Source of the DNA: Aggregatilinea lenta
GTDB taxonomy: Bacteria > Chloroflexota > Anaerolineae > Aggregatilineales > Aggregatilineaceae
Assembly: GCF_003569045.1 (NCBI RefSeq)
Contig: NZ_BFCB01000001.1
Coordinates: 465,189 to 529,188 of the forward strand
Reading direction: 5' to 3'
Length of the DNA stretch: 64,000 nucleotides
Shown: one piece after another, positions 16,899 through 26,600 of the stretch
Numbering within the stretch: position 1 is the first letter of the stretch
How the letters are laid out: every line of letters starts with the position of its first letter
Made by a program: the position numbers and the translations under genes
Notes under the pieces: model-generated
Seen by the model: the letters and a program-made list of their open reading frames with translations, nothing else
Told to the model about the DNA's origin: nothing
The model's database searches: none

Positions 16899-16992
16899 GG
16901 ACTGCTGCCCGTGATCGCCGGGAATCATCCCCTGCTGCGGCAAGCCCGGCTCATGTTTACCCGTTCCACCGCATCCGCTCGGAGGCAACACG

Positions 16993-18192
16993 ATGGACCT
17001 CCTGCTGATCTCGCGCTGTCCTCCGTTCCCGCTGCACCTGGGCGACCGCCTGATCCCCTACCACATCGCGCGCGAGCTGGCGGCGCGGGGTCACCGGATC
17101 GACCTGCTGGCGTTTTACCAGCAGCCCGAAGACCTGGCCGACGTGCCGCGCTACCGCCACCTGTTCAATTCCGTGACGCTGCTGCGCGAGCCGCACCGCT
17201 CGCTGCTGGACTACCAGCGCCGCAGCAATCCGAAGGCGCGCTTCCCGCGCCGCGCCGATCAAAGCTGGTCGCCGGAGATGTGGGACGCCATCCAGCACGC
17301 GCTGCAAACCCGCCCTTACGACGCCGCGCACCTGTTCGGCGGGATTCATGTCTACGAATACCGCGAGCTGGCGCGCCAACTGCCCAACGTCATCGTACCT
17401 TACGAGTCGTACAGCCTGTGGCTCGACCGTGCGATCGCGCAGGAGCGGCGACCCGTGCCGCGCGCGGTGCTGCGGCTGCGGCGGATCATGGCGCGGCGCT
17501 TCGAAAGCTGGATGTTCGACGGCTACGACCGCGTGGTGGTGCTCACCGACGACGACGCCCAGGCGCTGAAGGCGCTCAATTCACAGACGCCGACGGTAGT
17601 GATCCCCAACGGGGTCGATCTCGACTATTTTTCGCCCACCGGCTACGAACCGAAGGACTCCGCGCTGCTGTTCACGGGTAACTACGACTACGCGCCTAAC
17701 GTGGATGCGGCCCTGCGGCTGGTGCGCGACATCTTCCCGCGCGTGAAGCGGGCCGTGCCGCGCGCGCGGGTGGTCATCGTGGGCGGCAATCCGCCCGCCG
17801 CGCTGAAGGCGCTGGCCTCGGAGGACGTCGAGATCACGGGGCGCGTGCCCGACATGCGTCCCTATTTCGAGTACTCGCAGATCTTCGTCTCTCCGCTGCG
17901 CATGGGCGCGGGTATCAAGAACAAGGTGCTTGAAGCAATGGCGATGGGCAAGCCGGTCGTCGCGACGCCGCTGAGCTGCGACGGCATCCCGGTCGTGCAG
18001 CGCCGCCACGTCATGCTCGGCATCAGCAACGAGGATCTGGTGACCGCGATCGTGGAGCTGGTCCAGACGCCCGCGCTGCGCCGCCAGATCGCAGCCAACG
18101 GGCGCGCCCTGATCGAGCAGCGGTTCACATGGCGGCGTGTCGCGGAACAGTACGAGGCGCTCTACGCGCAGGTCATCGCCGAGCGAAGGTAA
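16993..18192 (+). CDS. Glycosyltransferase family 4 (XrtA/TIGR03087-like)
   Basis: A 399-residue GT-B enzyme. It opens MDLLLISRCPPFPLHLGDRL, an N-terminus often seen in the glycosyltransferases of exosortase-linked polysaccharide clusters, and has VVIPNGVDLDYFSP at the domain hinge. The donor domain includes LLFTGNYDYAPNVDAALRL, the ITGRVPDMRPYF segment, and PLRMGAGIKNKVLEAMAMG in place of the E-x7-E motif. GGAGG lies nine bases before the ATG. It is the last gene of the cluster before a repeat-rich gap. The match to the exosortase-type subfamily is from memory of the family pattern. Confidence 0.92.
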   Translation: MDLLLISRCPPFPLHLGDRLIPYHIARELAARGHRIDLLAFYQQPEDLADVPRYRHLFNSVTLLREPHRSLLDYQRRSNPKARFPRRADQSWSPEMWDAIQHALQTRPYDAAHLFGGIHVYEYRELARQLPNVIVPYESYSLWLDRAIAQERRPVPRAVLRLRRIMARRFESWMFDGYDRVVVLTDDDAQALKALNSQTPTVVIPNGVDLDYFSPTGYEPKDSALLFTGNYDYAPNVDAALRLVRDIFPRVKRAVPRARVVIVGGNPPAALKALASEDVEITGRVPDMRPYFEYSQIFVSPLRMGAGIKNKVLEAMAMGKPVVATPLSCDGIPVVQRRHVMLGISNEDLVTAIVELVQTPALRRQIAANGRALIEQRFTWRRVAEQYEALYAQVIAERR

Positions 18193-18541
18193 AGAGCAGT
18201 TTTAGGTTGTTAGTCGTTAGTTGTTGGTTAAGGCGAGATCGCGGGTTGGGGTGAGAAGAGTGCGTGCCCCATACGTAGCAAGTTAACGGGCGTCAATATG
18301 TGCCTACGAGACCATTTTCTGTGAGTTGCCAGAGTTGATGGCCGTAGGGGTAGAGCTTGCTCTACCCGTTTTTCCCTTGACGGGCGATGCTTGCATCGCC
18401 CCTACGAAGAGCAGAATGTGCTTAACCTGGTGCACATGGGTGAGGTTGCGCACGCCCCAGCTTTTGCTTTTGGCCTTTACTACCGACTAGAAACTTTCAA
18501 CTAACAACTGCTCCTTGGTCCCACTTGGCCCTATACATGGT
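18193..18541. other. Repeat-rich intergenic region
   Basis: No gene is visible. It holds two family E tracts (about 18203-18250 and 18461-18510) and a compound family C repeat (18343-18405). Confidence 0.75.
18343..18405. repeat. Compound family C repeat, terminator-like
   Basis: GGTAGAGC TT GCTCTACC forms a perfect hairpin followed by CGTTTTT; a second hairpin GGGCGATGC TT GCATCGCCC follows. The copy lies after the last glycosyltransferase gene and could end its transcript. Confidence 0.7.
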
Positions 18542-18571
18542 ATCATGGTCCTGTTAGGATGGGACCATGAT
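18515..18571. promoter_or_regulatory. Candidate PdxR-like operator over the start codon
   Basis: Arms ATCATGGTCC (18542-18551) and GGACCATGAT (18562-18571) form a perfect 10-base inverted repeat with a 10-base spacer, and the right arm contains the ATG start. Just upstream are the direct half-sites TTGGTCC (18515) and TTGGCCC (18525). GntR/MocR regulators usually bind such repeats and control their own genes, so this fits autoregulation. Confidence 0.6.
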
Positions 18572-20054
18572 CAACACGACGTTTGCTGCCATCCCCATCG
18601 ACAAAGATTCGGTCGAGCCGATCTACCAGCAGCTTGCACGCCATTTCCGGCTGCAAATCGAAAGTGGCCGCCTGCTGCCCGGTGACCGCCTGCCCCCTAC
18701 GCGTGATCTGGCGCACGCACTGGGCATCGCGCGAATCAGCGTGGTCAACGCCTACACGCAGCTGCAAAGCGACGGGCTGATCGCGGCGCACGCCGGGCGC
18801 GGTACGTTCGTCACCGGCGGACGCCGGACGTCGGGCCGCAGCGTGCCGCCCTGGCCGCTGCCGGGATCGGTCAACATCAGCATGCGCGAAATGACGCGGC
18901 TCGCCCGCCAGCCGGATGTGATCGCGTTCAGCGAGGGCACACCGCCGGAAGAATTTCTGCCGGTCGAGGCGCTGCGGCAGGCGCTCAACACCGTGTTCGA
19001 CCGGGATGGCGCGGCAGCCGTAACGTATGAGGACACCGAAGGCTATGTTCCGCTGCGGCGGCAGGTCTCGGAGCATGTTACGTCGATGGGCATCCAGTGC
19101 CACCCGGACGACGTGCTGATCACGGGCGGGGCGCAGCAGGCGCTCGACCTCGTGGTGCAGACAGTGCTGGGCGAAGGCGACGTGCTGCTGACCAGCAACC
19201 CGACCTACCTGGGCATCCTCGACATCGCGCATGTGCGGCGCGTGATTCCGATTGGTGTGCCGATGGATCACCAGGGTCTGCGCCCGGAGGCGCTGGAAGC
19301 GGCCATCGTGGAGCACCGCCCCGGCCTGATCTACGTCACGCCCACCTACCACAACCCGACCGGGGCCGTCATGCCGCTGCATCGCCGCCGCCAACTGTTG
19401 GCGCTGGCCGCACAGTACAACATCCCCGTGCTGGAAGACGGCGTCTACCAGGAATTGAGCTATCACGGCACGCCGCCGCCGCCGCTGAAGGTGCTCGACG
19501 AGCACGGGCTGGTGCTTTACGCCAGCGGCTACTCGAAGATTCTGCTGCCCGGCACGCGCACCGGCTACCTGATCGTGGGCGGCGCGCTGCGCGACCGGAT
19601 CGTGCGCGTCAAGCAGGCGGCGGACGTCTGCGCGCCGGGGCTGAACCAGCGCGCGATGTATACCTACCTCGCCAGCGGCGCGCTGACGGGCCACCTGAAC
19701 CGCGTGCGGACCGAGCTACGCCTGCGCTGCGACGCGGCCATCGCCGCCGCCAAGCGCTATTTGCCGCCCGGATCGCACTGGGAAGCGCCGTCGGGCGGGC
19801 TATACTTGTGGGTCCGGCTGCCCGATGATGGGCCAACCGCCGCCGAGCTGTACGTCACAGCGATCCAGCACGGCGTAGCGTACGCCATCGGCACGCTGTT
19901 TTATACGGACGGAGACGGTCACCGCTATATCCGGCTGAACTTCTCAACCTACCCGCCCGCGAAGATCGAAGAGGGATTCCGGCGGTTGGGCGCGGCGTGG
20001 GAAGCGTGGCAAGAAACCTACCAGCCGTCACTGCGCCGGATGCCCGTGCTATAA
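18567..20054 (+). CDS. GntR/MocR-family regulator, PdxR-like (HTH-aminotransferase fusion)
   Basis: A 495-residue fusion. Residues about 15-85 form a GntR winged helix (EPIYQQLARHFRLQIESGRL, PTRDLAHALGIARISVVNAY, AGRGTFV). The rest is a fold-type I aminotransferase domain with the PLP lysine at about K324 (SGYSKILLPGTRTGY) and the TPTYHNPTG motif. In the MocR family this domain senses PLP instead of acting as an enzyme. PdxR members control pdxS/pdxT, and both genes lie downstream on the same strand (21846 and 22948). The start is ATG at 18567 with AGGA seven bases upstream; a perfect inverted repeat covers it. The regulator class is secure and the PdxR role is a strong inference from context. 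Confidence 0.88.
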   Translation: MINTTFAAIPIDKDSVEPIYQQLARHFRLQIESGRLLPGDRLPPTRDLAHALGIARISVVNAYTQLQSDGLIAAHAGRGTFVTGGRRTSGRSVPPWPLPGSVNISMREMTRLARQPDVIAFSEGTPPEEFLPVEALRQALNTVFDRDGAAAVTYEDTEGYVPLRRQVSEHVTSMGIQCHPDDVLITGGAQQALDLVVQTVLGEGDVLLTSNPTYLGILDIAHVRRVIPIGVPMDHQGLRPEALEAAIVEHRPGLIYVTPTYHNPTGAVMPLHRRRQLLALAAQYNIPVLEDGVYQELSYHGTPPPPLKVLDEHGLVLYASGYSKILLPGTRTGYLIVGGALRDRIVRVKQAADVCAPGLNQRAMYTYLASGALTGHLNRVRTELRLRCDAAIAAAKRYLPPGSHWEAPSGGLYLWVRLPDDGPTAAELYVTAIQHGVAYAIGTLFYTDGDGHRYIRLNFSTYPPAKIEEGFRRLGAAWEAWQETYQPSLRRMPVL

Positions 20055-20098
20055 GCAAGGGAACGTGTTGTTCCGCACCCGTACAAGGAGTCGTTGAG

Positions 20099-21793
20099 AT
20101 GTTCCGCATTTCCCGGCTGGTTCTGTGTGTGATGGTCGCGCTGATGGTCTTTCCTTCGGCGGCGCTGGCGCAGGGCACGCCTCCGGCAGACGACGATCTG
20201 CAAGCCGTCGCGCAGGCTGTGGTCGACAACATGATCGCAGGCGATTTCGAGGCCGCTGCCGCCGACTTTAACGACGCGATGCTGGCTGCGCTGCCTGCCG
20301 ACAAACTCAGCCAAACCTGGGACACGCTGCTGGCACAGGTCGGCGCGTTCGTGTCCCTGGACGACGAGGTCACGTCGCAGGTGCAGGACGACCTGACGAC
20401 TTACTTCTTCATCCTGCGCTTCGAAAAGCTGGCGCTTCAGACGTCGGTCACCGTCGATGCGGACGGGCAGGTCGTCGGGCTGTACTTCGCGCCCGCGCCG
20501 GAAACGCCCTTTGCCGAGGATCCGAACGCGGCCATCGCGCAGGCGCTGATCGACAATATGATTGCGGGGGATTTCGAGGCGGCCACGGCGGACTTCAACG
20601 ACGCGATGCTAGCTGCACTGCCCGCCGACACGCTGCAACAGACCTGGAACACGCTTCCGGCGCAGGTCGGCGCGTTCCAGTCCGTAGACGAGCAGGTTAC
20701 ATCCGAGTCGCGGGGCGACCAGACGACCTATTTCTTCGTGCTGCGGTTCGAGCAGATGGCGCTTCAGGCACAGGTCACCGTCAGCGCGGAGGGACAGGTC
20801 GCGGGGCTGTACTTCAGCCCACTCGAATCCGAACAGGCGGCAGCACCCGCTTACGAGCCGCCTGCGTACGCTGACGAGGCCGCCTTCACCGAGCAGGATA
20901 TCACGCTCAATCCCGGGACCGAGTGGGAACTGCCCGGCACGCTGACGCTGCCTGTGGGCGATGGCCCGTTCCCGGTCGTCGTGCTGGTGCACGGCTCCGG
21001 CCCCAACGATCGTGACGAGACGGTTGGCTCCAATAAGCCGTTCAAGGATCTGGCCTGGGGGCTGGCGTCGCAGGGCATCGCCGTGCTGCGCTACGACAAG
21101 CGCACCAACGTCTATGGTGCGCAGGTGGCCGCGCTGCCCGATTTCACCGTCGGCGAAGAGACAGTTGACGACGCCGTGGCCGCTGTCGAGCTGCTGCGCG
21201 ACACCGAGGGCATCGATCCGGGCCGGATCTACGTGCTCGGGCACAGCCAGGGCGGCTATCTCGCGCCGCGCATCGCGGTGCAGGCCGGGGATCTGGCCGG
21301 GGTGATCGTCATGGCGGGCAACACGCGTTCCCTACCCGATTTGATCATCGAGCAAACCGAGTATCTGCTCACCATCGACGACGGCACGTTCTCCGACGAC
21401 GATCAGGCGTACCTGGACGAGACGATGGCGACGGTCGAGGCGACGAAAAACGCCCAGTCCGGCGACGATCCGACAACGCTGTTGTTCCACGCGCCGCCCG
21501 CCTACTGGATCGACCTGAACGCGTACGATCCACTGGCGACCGTGCAGGAGGTCGCCGCGCCGATCCTGGTTTTGCAAGGCGAGCGTGACTATCAGGTGAC
21601 GCTGGACGATCTGGCGGGCTGGCAGACGGCGCTGGAAGGCCGCGACGATGTGACGTTCAAGACTTACGCTGATCTCAATCACCTGTTCCTCAGCGGCGAG
21701 GGCGATCCCAACCCGACGGAATACCAGATGCCGGGGCACATTCCCCAAACAGTAATCGACGACATCGCCGGTTGGATTACGGCACACTCTTAG
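20099..21793 (+). CDS. Secreted alpha/beta hydrolase with two DUF3887-like repeats
   Basis: A 564-residue exported protein. A signal peptide ([20 protein letters not shown]) leads into two repeats of about 100 residues (roughly 30-130 and 140-240). Both contain [11 protein letters not shown] and [14 protein letters not shown] and resemble DUF3887, a domain often placed before hydrolases. The C-terminal 300 residues are an alpha/beta hydrolase: oxyanion loop [15 protein letters not shown], nucleophile elbow VLGHSQGGY, late Asp in [10 protein letters not shown] and the catalytic His in [15 protein letters not shown] lies nine bases before the ATG. It sits between the PdxR-like gene and pdxS. 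A link to B6 metabolism is not shown; the substrate may be an ester or peptide outside the membrane. Confidence 0.87.
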   Translation: MFRISRLVLCVMVALMVFPSAALAQGTPPADDDLQAVAQAVVDNMIAGDFEAAAADFNDAMLAALPADKLSQTWDTLLAQVGAFVSLDDEVTSQVQDDLTTYFFILRFEKLALQTSVTVDADGQVVGLYFAPAPETPFAEDPNAAIAQALIDNMIAGDFEAATADFNDAMLAALPADTLQQTWNTLPAQVGAFQSVDEQVTSESRGDQTTYFFVLRFEQMALQAQVTVSAEGQVAGLYFSPLESEQAAAPAYEPPAYADEAAFTEQDITLNPGTEWELPGTLTLPVGDGPFPVVVLVHGSGPNDRDETVGSNKPFKDLAWGLASQGIAVLRYDKRTNVYGAQVAALPDFTVGEETVDDAVAAVELLRDTEGIDPGRIYVLGHSQGGYLAPRIAVQAGDLAGVIVMAGNTRSLPDLIIEQTEYLLTIDDGTFSDDDQAYLDETMATVEATKNAQSGDDPTTLLFHAPPAYWIDLNAYDPLATVQEVAAPILVLQGERDYQVTLDDLAGWQTALEGRDDVTFKTYADLNHLFLSGEGDPNPTEYQMPGHIPQTVIDDIAGWITAHS

Positions 21794-21845
21794 GTCAGGG
21801 TTTAGGGCGCGGGTTTTTATACCCGGCGTCCATAAGGAGGCAGAC

Positions 21846-22766
<921 letters not shown>

Positions 22767-22785
22767 TTTCTCCTTGTACGATCCT

Positions 22786-22819
22786 CGGAGCACTCTGGAT
22801 AAGGGTGCTCCGTTTTTTC
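22786..22819 (+). terminator. Rho-independent terminator after pdxS
   Basis: CGGAGCAC (22786-22793) pairs perfectly with GTGCTCCG (22806-22813) around a 12-base loop; TTTTTT follows (22814-22819). Confidence 0.9.
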
Positions 22820-22836
22820 ACCCCTTCGCGCATTAG

Positions 22837-22907
22837 GTCCAAATGCACAAAAACGGGGCCAATAAGTCCAAAACCCCTTGAAGCGGCCCCGCCGGACGGG
22901 TAAGATG
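22837..22907 (+). promoter_or_regulatory. pdxT promoter with repeated half-sites upstream
   Basis: TTGAAG (22879-22884), a 17-base spacer and TAAGAT (22902-22907) form a sigma70-like promoter, 40 bases before the pdxT ATG. Just upstream are three spaced copies of one half-site: GGTCCAA (22837), GGGCCAA (22857) and AGTCCAA (22866). Read on the other strand they are TTGGACC, TTGGCCC and TTGGACT, like the TTGGTCC and TTGGCCC sites before the PdxR-like gene. The position suits an activator. Confidence 0.5.
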
Positions 22908-22947
22908 CGCGTATTGATTCACACAGACCCGAAAGTCAGGGAAGCGT

Positions 22948-23520
22948 ATGAACGTCGGCGTACTGGCGCTGCAAGGCGCATTCATCGAACACGAAAAAAC
23001 GTTGCGCAGCCTGGGCGCGACTCCGGTCGAGGTGCGGCTGCCGCACGACCTGGACGACCTCGACGCGCTGATCATCCCCGGCGGCGAAAGCACGACCATC
23101 GGTAAGCTGGCGAACACCTACGGGCTGATCGAGCCGCTGCGCGCCTTCGCGCAGGAAAAGCCGGTGTGGGGCACGTGCGCGGGCATGATCTTTCTGGCGA
23201 AGGATATCGGGCGCGACCAGCCGATCCTGGGGCTGATGGACATTCAGGTCAACCGCAACGCGTTCGGGCGGCAGGTGGACAGCTTCGAGACAGACCTGGA
23301 CGTGCCCGCGATCGGTGAGGCGCCGTTCCATGCGGTATTCATCCGCGCGCCGCTGGTGACGGGCGTCTTCGACGGCGTGCAGGTGCTTGCGGAACTGCCG
23401 GAGGGCGGCATCGTGGCGGTGCGGCAAAATCACCTACTGGCGACCGCGTTTCACCCCGAACTGACGCCGGACGACCGCTTCCACCGTTATTTTCTGGAGC
23501 ACGTAGCAGTGAGCCGCTAG
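22948..23520 (+). CDS. pdxT: Pyridoxal 5'-phosphate synthase glutaminase subunit PdxT
   Basis: A 190-residue class I glutamine amidotransferase that releases ammonia for PdxS. It opens MNVGVLALQGAFIEHEKTL. Conserved parts are IIPGGESTTIGKL, the nucleophile elbow WGTCAGMIFLA with the active Cys, and the His-Glu pair in TAFHPELTPDDRFH. The length is normal for the family. The gene lies 181 bases after pdxS behind a terminator and a separate promoter, so the two subunits may be expressed from distinct transcripts. A family E repeat tract overlaps its stop codon. Confidence 0.97.
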   Translation: MNVGVLALQGAFIEHEKTLRSLGATPVEVRLPHDLDDLDALIIPGGESTTIGKLANTYGLIEPLRAFAQEKPVWGTCAGMIFLAKDIGRDQPILGLMDIQVNRNAFGRQVDSFETDLDVPAIGEAPFHAVFIRAPLVTGVFDGVQVLAELPEGGIVAVRQNHLLATAFHPELTPDDRFHRYFLEHVAVSR

Positions 23521-23552
23521 CCGCTAGCGGTTAGCAAGAGCAAAAACAAAAA
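23515..23552. repeat. Family E tract at the pdxT stop
   Basis: GCCGCTAGCCGCTAGCGGTTAGC and an A-rich continuation overlap the TAG stop codon of pdxT. Confidence 0.5.
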
Positions 23553-23582
23553 TCCGCGCAGCACAGGCGCGGATCGGGACGT

Positions 23583-23610
23583 GTAGGGGCGTATTGCGAT
23601 ACGCCCCTAC
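23583..23610. repeat. Family A palindrome
   Basis: A perfect long palindrome beginning GTAGGGGCGTATTGCG and ending in CGCCCCTAC; GGTTTTG follows, so it could act as a terminator for pdxT. Confidence 0.8.
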
Positions 23611-23630
23611 GGTTTTGTGACATTAGGCCG

Positions 23631-23658
23631 GTAGGGGCAATTCATGAATTGCCCCTAC
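23631..23658. repeat. Family B palindrome
   Basis: A perfect palindrome: GTAGGGGCAATTCA and its complement TGAATTGCCCCTAC. It lies just after the 3' end of the convergent alpha-2-macroglobulin gene. Confidence 0.85.
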
Positions 23659-23677
23659 GCAACCTGTGTGTATGTGG

Positions 23678-26600
23678 TTACTCTTCTCCTTCGGCGGAGG
23701 TGACGGTGAACAGCGTACCCGCGCCGCGCCCGAAGACCTCCGGGAAGTAGAACGCATAGGCGTGGCTGGGCATGGTCTGGAACTCGCCCGGTACGCTCGC
23801 GCGCACCTGATAGGTGTAGACGTACGTGCCGCGCGGCAGGAAGTCCGCGTACAGATTTACCTGCTCGTCGCGCATCTCGGTGTGGTCGAACAGCCACCAG
23901 CCCCAGAACCAGTGCGGATCGTAGTCCGGGCGGATGCTCGGCCCCTGCGCGTTCTGCGTGGTCGTCAGCAGCGACGTATCGACCGGTTCCGTCCCGGCGG
24001 GCAGCGGATCTTCCAGCACGAAGTAGTACACGTCCTGCGGCAGCGTCATGGTGACGCGCACCGTGATCAGGTCGCCCACCTGGGCCTGCGCGATCGGGGC
24101 CGTCGGGTCGTTCTCACCGAAGTACTCGCGCGAGACGGTGATGCCCCGGCTGATCGGCTCGGCTTCGCTCGCCAGCAGGCGCAGGGATAGGTGCGCGGTG
24201 TAATACAACACGCCGTCGCCCTCGCCCCGAATGACTGTCAGGCGGTTGGCCTCGTCCAGCAGCAGATCCTTGACCGCCACCTGCAGCGTCTGGCCGTCGC
24301 GCACCGTCTCCGGCGTGACTGTGCCCTCGGTTTGCAGGTCGCCGTTGAGCGTCACCGCGTAGTCGTAGTTCCCTTCCAGCTCGCCGCTGGCCTTCATCCA
24401 GTCGGTGAGGCCCATCACGGCCCACGCCGTTTCCTGCGTGGTCTCCCAGTGATCTCCGTTCCGCGCGACCATCAGCCAGCGCACCACGTTGGGCAGCAGG
24501 TCATAGTCGGGCGTGACGCGCGTCAGCGCCGCCATCACGATGGCCGTGGAGCGCGTGTCGCTGCTCCAGTTCCACCAGTCCATGTCGGCTTCTTCCCAGT
24601 GCGCCCCGGTCGCGGAGACGATCGCGCTGCTCTGCAGGTCGCTGACCAGCGACGCGACGGCGGCGTTTTCAGGATCGAGCGCGTCGTAGGCCATCAGCAG
24701 GAAGCCGCGCGCCCAGAAGTCCATTTCCAGCCGCTGGGCCAGCAGCGCGTCCATCTCGTTCAGGACGGATTCGCCGTTACGCGCGAACACGTAGAGGTAG
24801 AACGCCTGCCGGTTGAGCTGCCACGCGGGTGTGTCGATGCCGGGCCGGATGAAGTCGCCGCGCACGAAGTTCAGCGCGCGGTCGAGCATGCTCGTGTCCA
24901 CGGCAAAGCCCGCGTCGCGCGCTTCGATCAGCCCCAGCGCCGCGTAGGACGTGATGTACGGGTTGCTTTCCATGCCGGTGAACCAGCCCCAGCCGCCGTC
25001 GGGATTCTGCTCGGCGGCCAGTTTCGTCAACGCATAGTCGAGCGCGGCTTTCAGACTTTCTTCCAGCGCCGGATCGTCGATGCCCAGGTCGCGCAGGGCG
25101 CGGTAGGTCATGACGTTGGGCAGGAAGCGGCTGACCGTCTGCTCGATGCACTGGTGCTGGTAGTTCTTCAGGTAGTTCAGCGCGTCGATGGTCGTCGCGG
25201 CCAGCGACGGATCGAGCTGCACCGTCAGCTCGCCCTGGTCCGCGTCGAGGCGCGGCGGCAGGCTGATCGCTTCCGTGCGCGATCCGTCCTCGCGCAGCAC
25301 GCCGCCCGTGCCGACCGTATCCGGCGCGGTGTAGCGGTAGACCGGGATCGTGCCGTCCGGCCCGGTCGCCAGCGTGGGCTTGGACGCGTCCTGGTAGCCG
25401 TCCGCGCCGATGGCGATAAAGGTCAGGTCCACGGCGGGCACGTCTTCGACCACGGCCACCCACTCGACGCGGGCGCGGCTCCCGGCCTCGATCGTTACCG
25501 ACTGCGTGGCGTCGCTTTCCAGCGTGACGCCCGTCGATTGCAGCGTCGCCTGGACCGTCTGCGCGGCGCTGGTGTTGTTGTTGATCACGCTCGCCAGGGT
25601 TACGTGGTCGCCCACCACCATGAAGCGCGGCGTCACCGGGCGCACCAGCAGCGGCAGGGTGCTCATGACGTCCAGCCCGGTATCGCCCACCAGGGTATCG
25701 GGCGTCAGGCCGCGCGCGTCGAGGTGCCACGTCGTCAGGTTGTCCGGCAGCGTCACCTCGACCGTGGCCGATCCGGTCTCGTCCGTGACTACGCGCGGGG
25801 CCCACAGCGGCGTTTGCTGGAAGTCCTCGCGGATCTCGACCTGCTGCTGCGCGGCTTCGTCCTCTGCGCCAAACGCTTCAGCGGCGGCTTCCATCACCAT
25901 CCCGTCGGCGTTCATTGCCGTCGCGGTGGGCATCGCCGCCATCGGAACCGCGCCCGCAGCGGCGTCACGCTGCTTCTGCTGTTCGAGGATCTCGTCGGTC
26001 ATCGAGTCCAGCAGGGAATCCAGCGCGACGGTGGTATACACCGCGTCGGACTGGTAGCCGTAGAACGTGTCTTCCAGCGAGATGCTGTTCGGCGGGGCCA
26101 GCGACAGGATCGCCTGATCCGTCAGCGTGACACCAACTTCCGCGCTCACCGGCTCGCCGTGCGCGTCGGTTGTTTTGACGTCGAACGACACCGTGTCGCC
26201 CGGCTGCGCCATCGTCGCGGACGGCGTGACCGTCACGTTCAGGCGGCGGCTGGCCGGATCGACTTCCAGCCCGATCGTGCCGCTGCGGTAGTCGGGGTTG
26301 GCGCTTTCCTCGTCCACGCCCTTGACCACCACCACCGAGACGAAGATCGTCGGCACGTGGTCTTCGGTGATCGGCAGCTCGTAGATCAGCGTCGATCCTT
26401 CGACCTTCCGCACTTCGTAGCTCTGCACGCCGTCGCGCTCGATGGTCACCAGCACGGTGGACGCGCCGCTGAAGGGGATCGGCACCAGGATTTGGGCCGT
26501 ATCGCCCACATTGTACAGTTCCTTGTCCGCCACGAGGTCGATCTGGCTGCTGGGCTGGCCCCACCACACGGTGCGGCTGCTGCCCGTGACCCAGATCTGC

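Larger units (their letters stand above)
16746..16992. other. Repeat-filled gap inside the glycosyltransferase cluster
   Basis: No gene is seen. The gap holds a family B palindrome, a family C repeat in reverse orientation and a GC-rich stretch. The Shine-Dalgarno GGAGG of the next gene lies at its end. Confidence 0.7.

Noticed and set aside
16742-17008. An 88-codon frame between two glycosyltransferases, starting ATGATG over the previous stop
   Set aside because: It runs through family B and C repeats and has no protein-like character. The ATGA overlap could be a relic of coupling, but no similarity to the next gene start is found.
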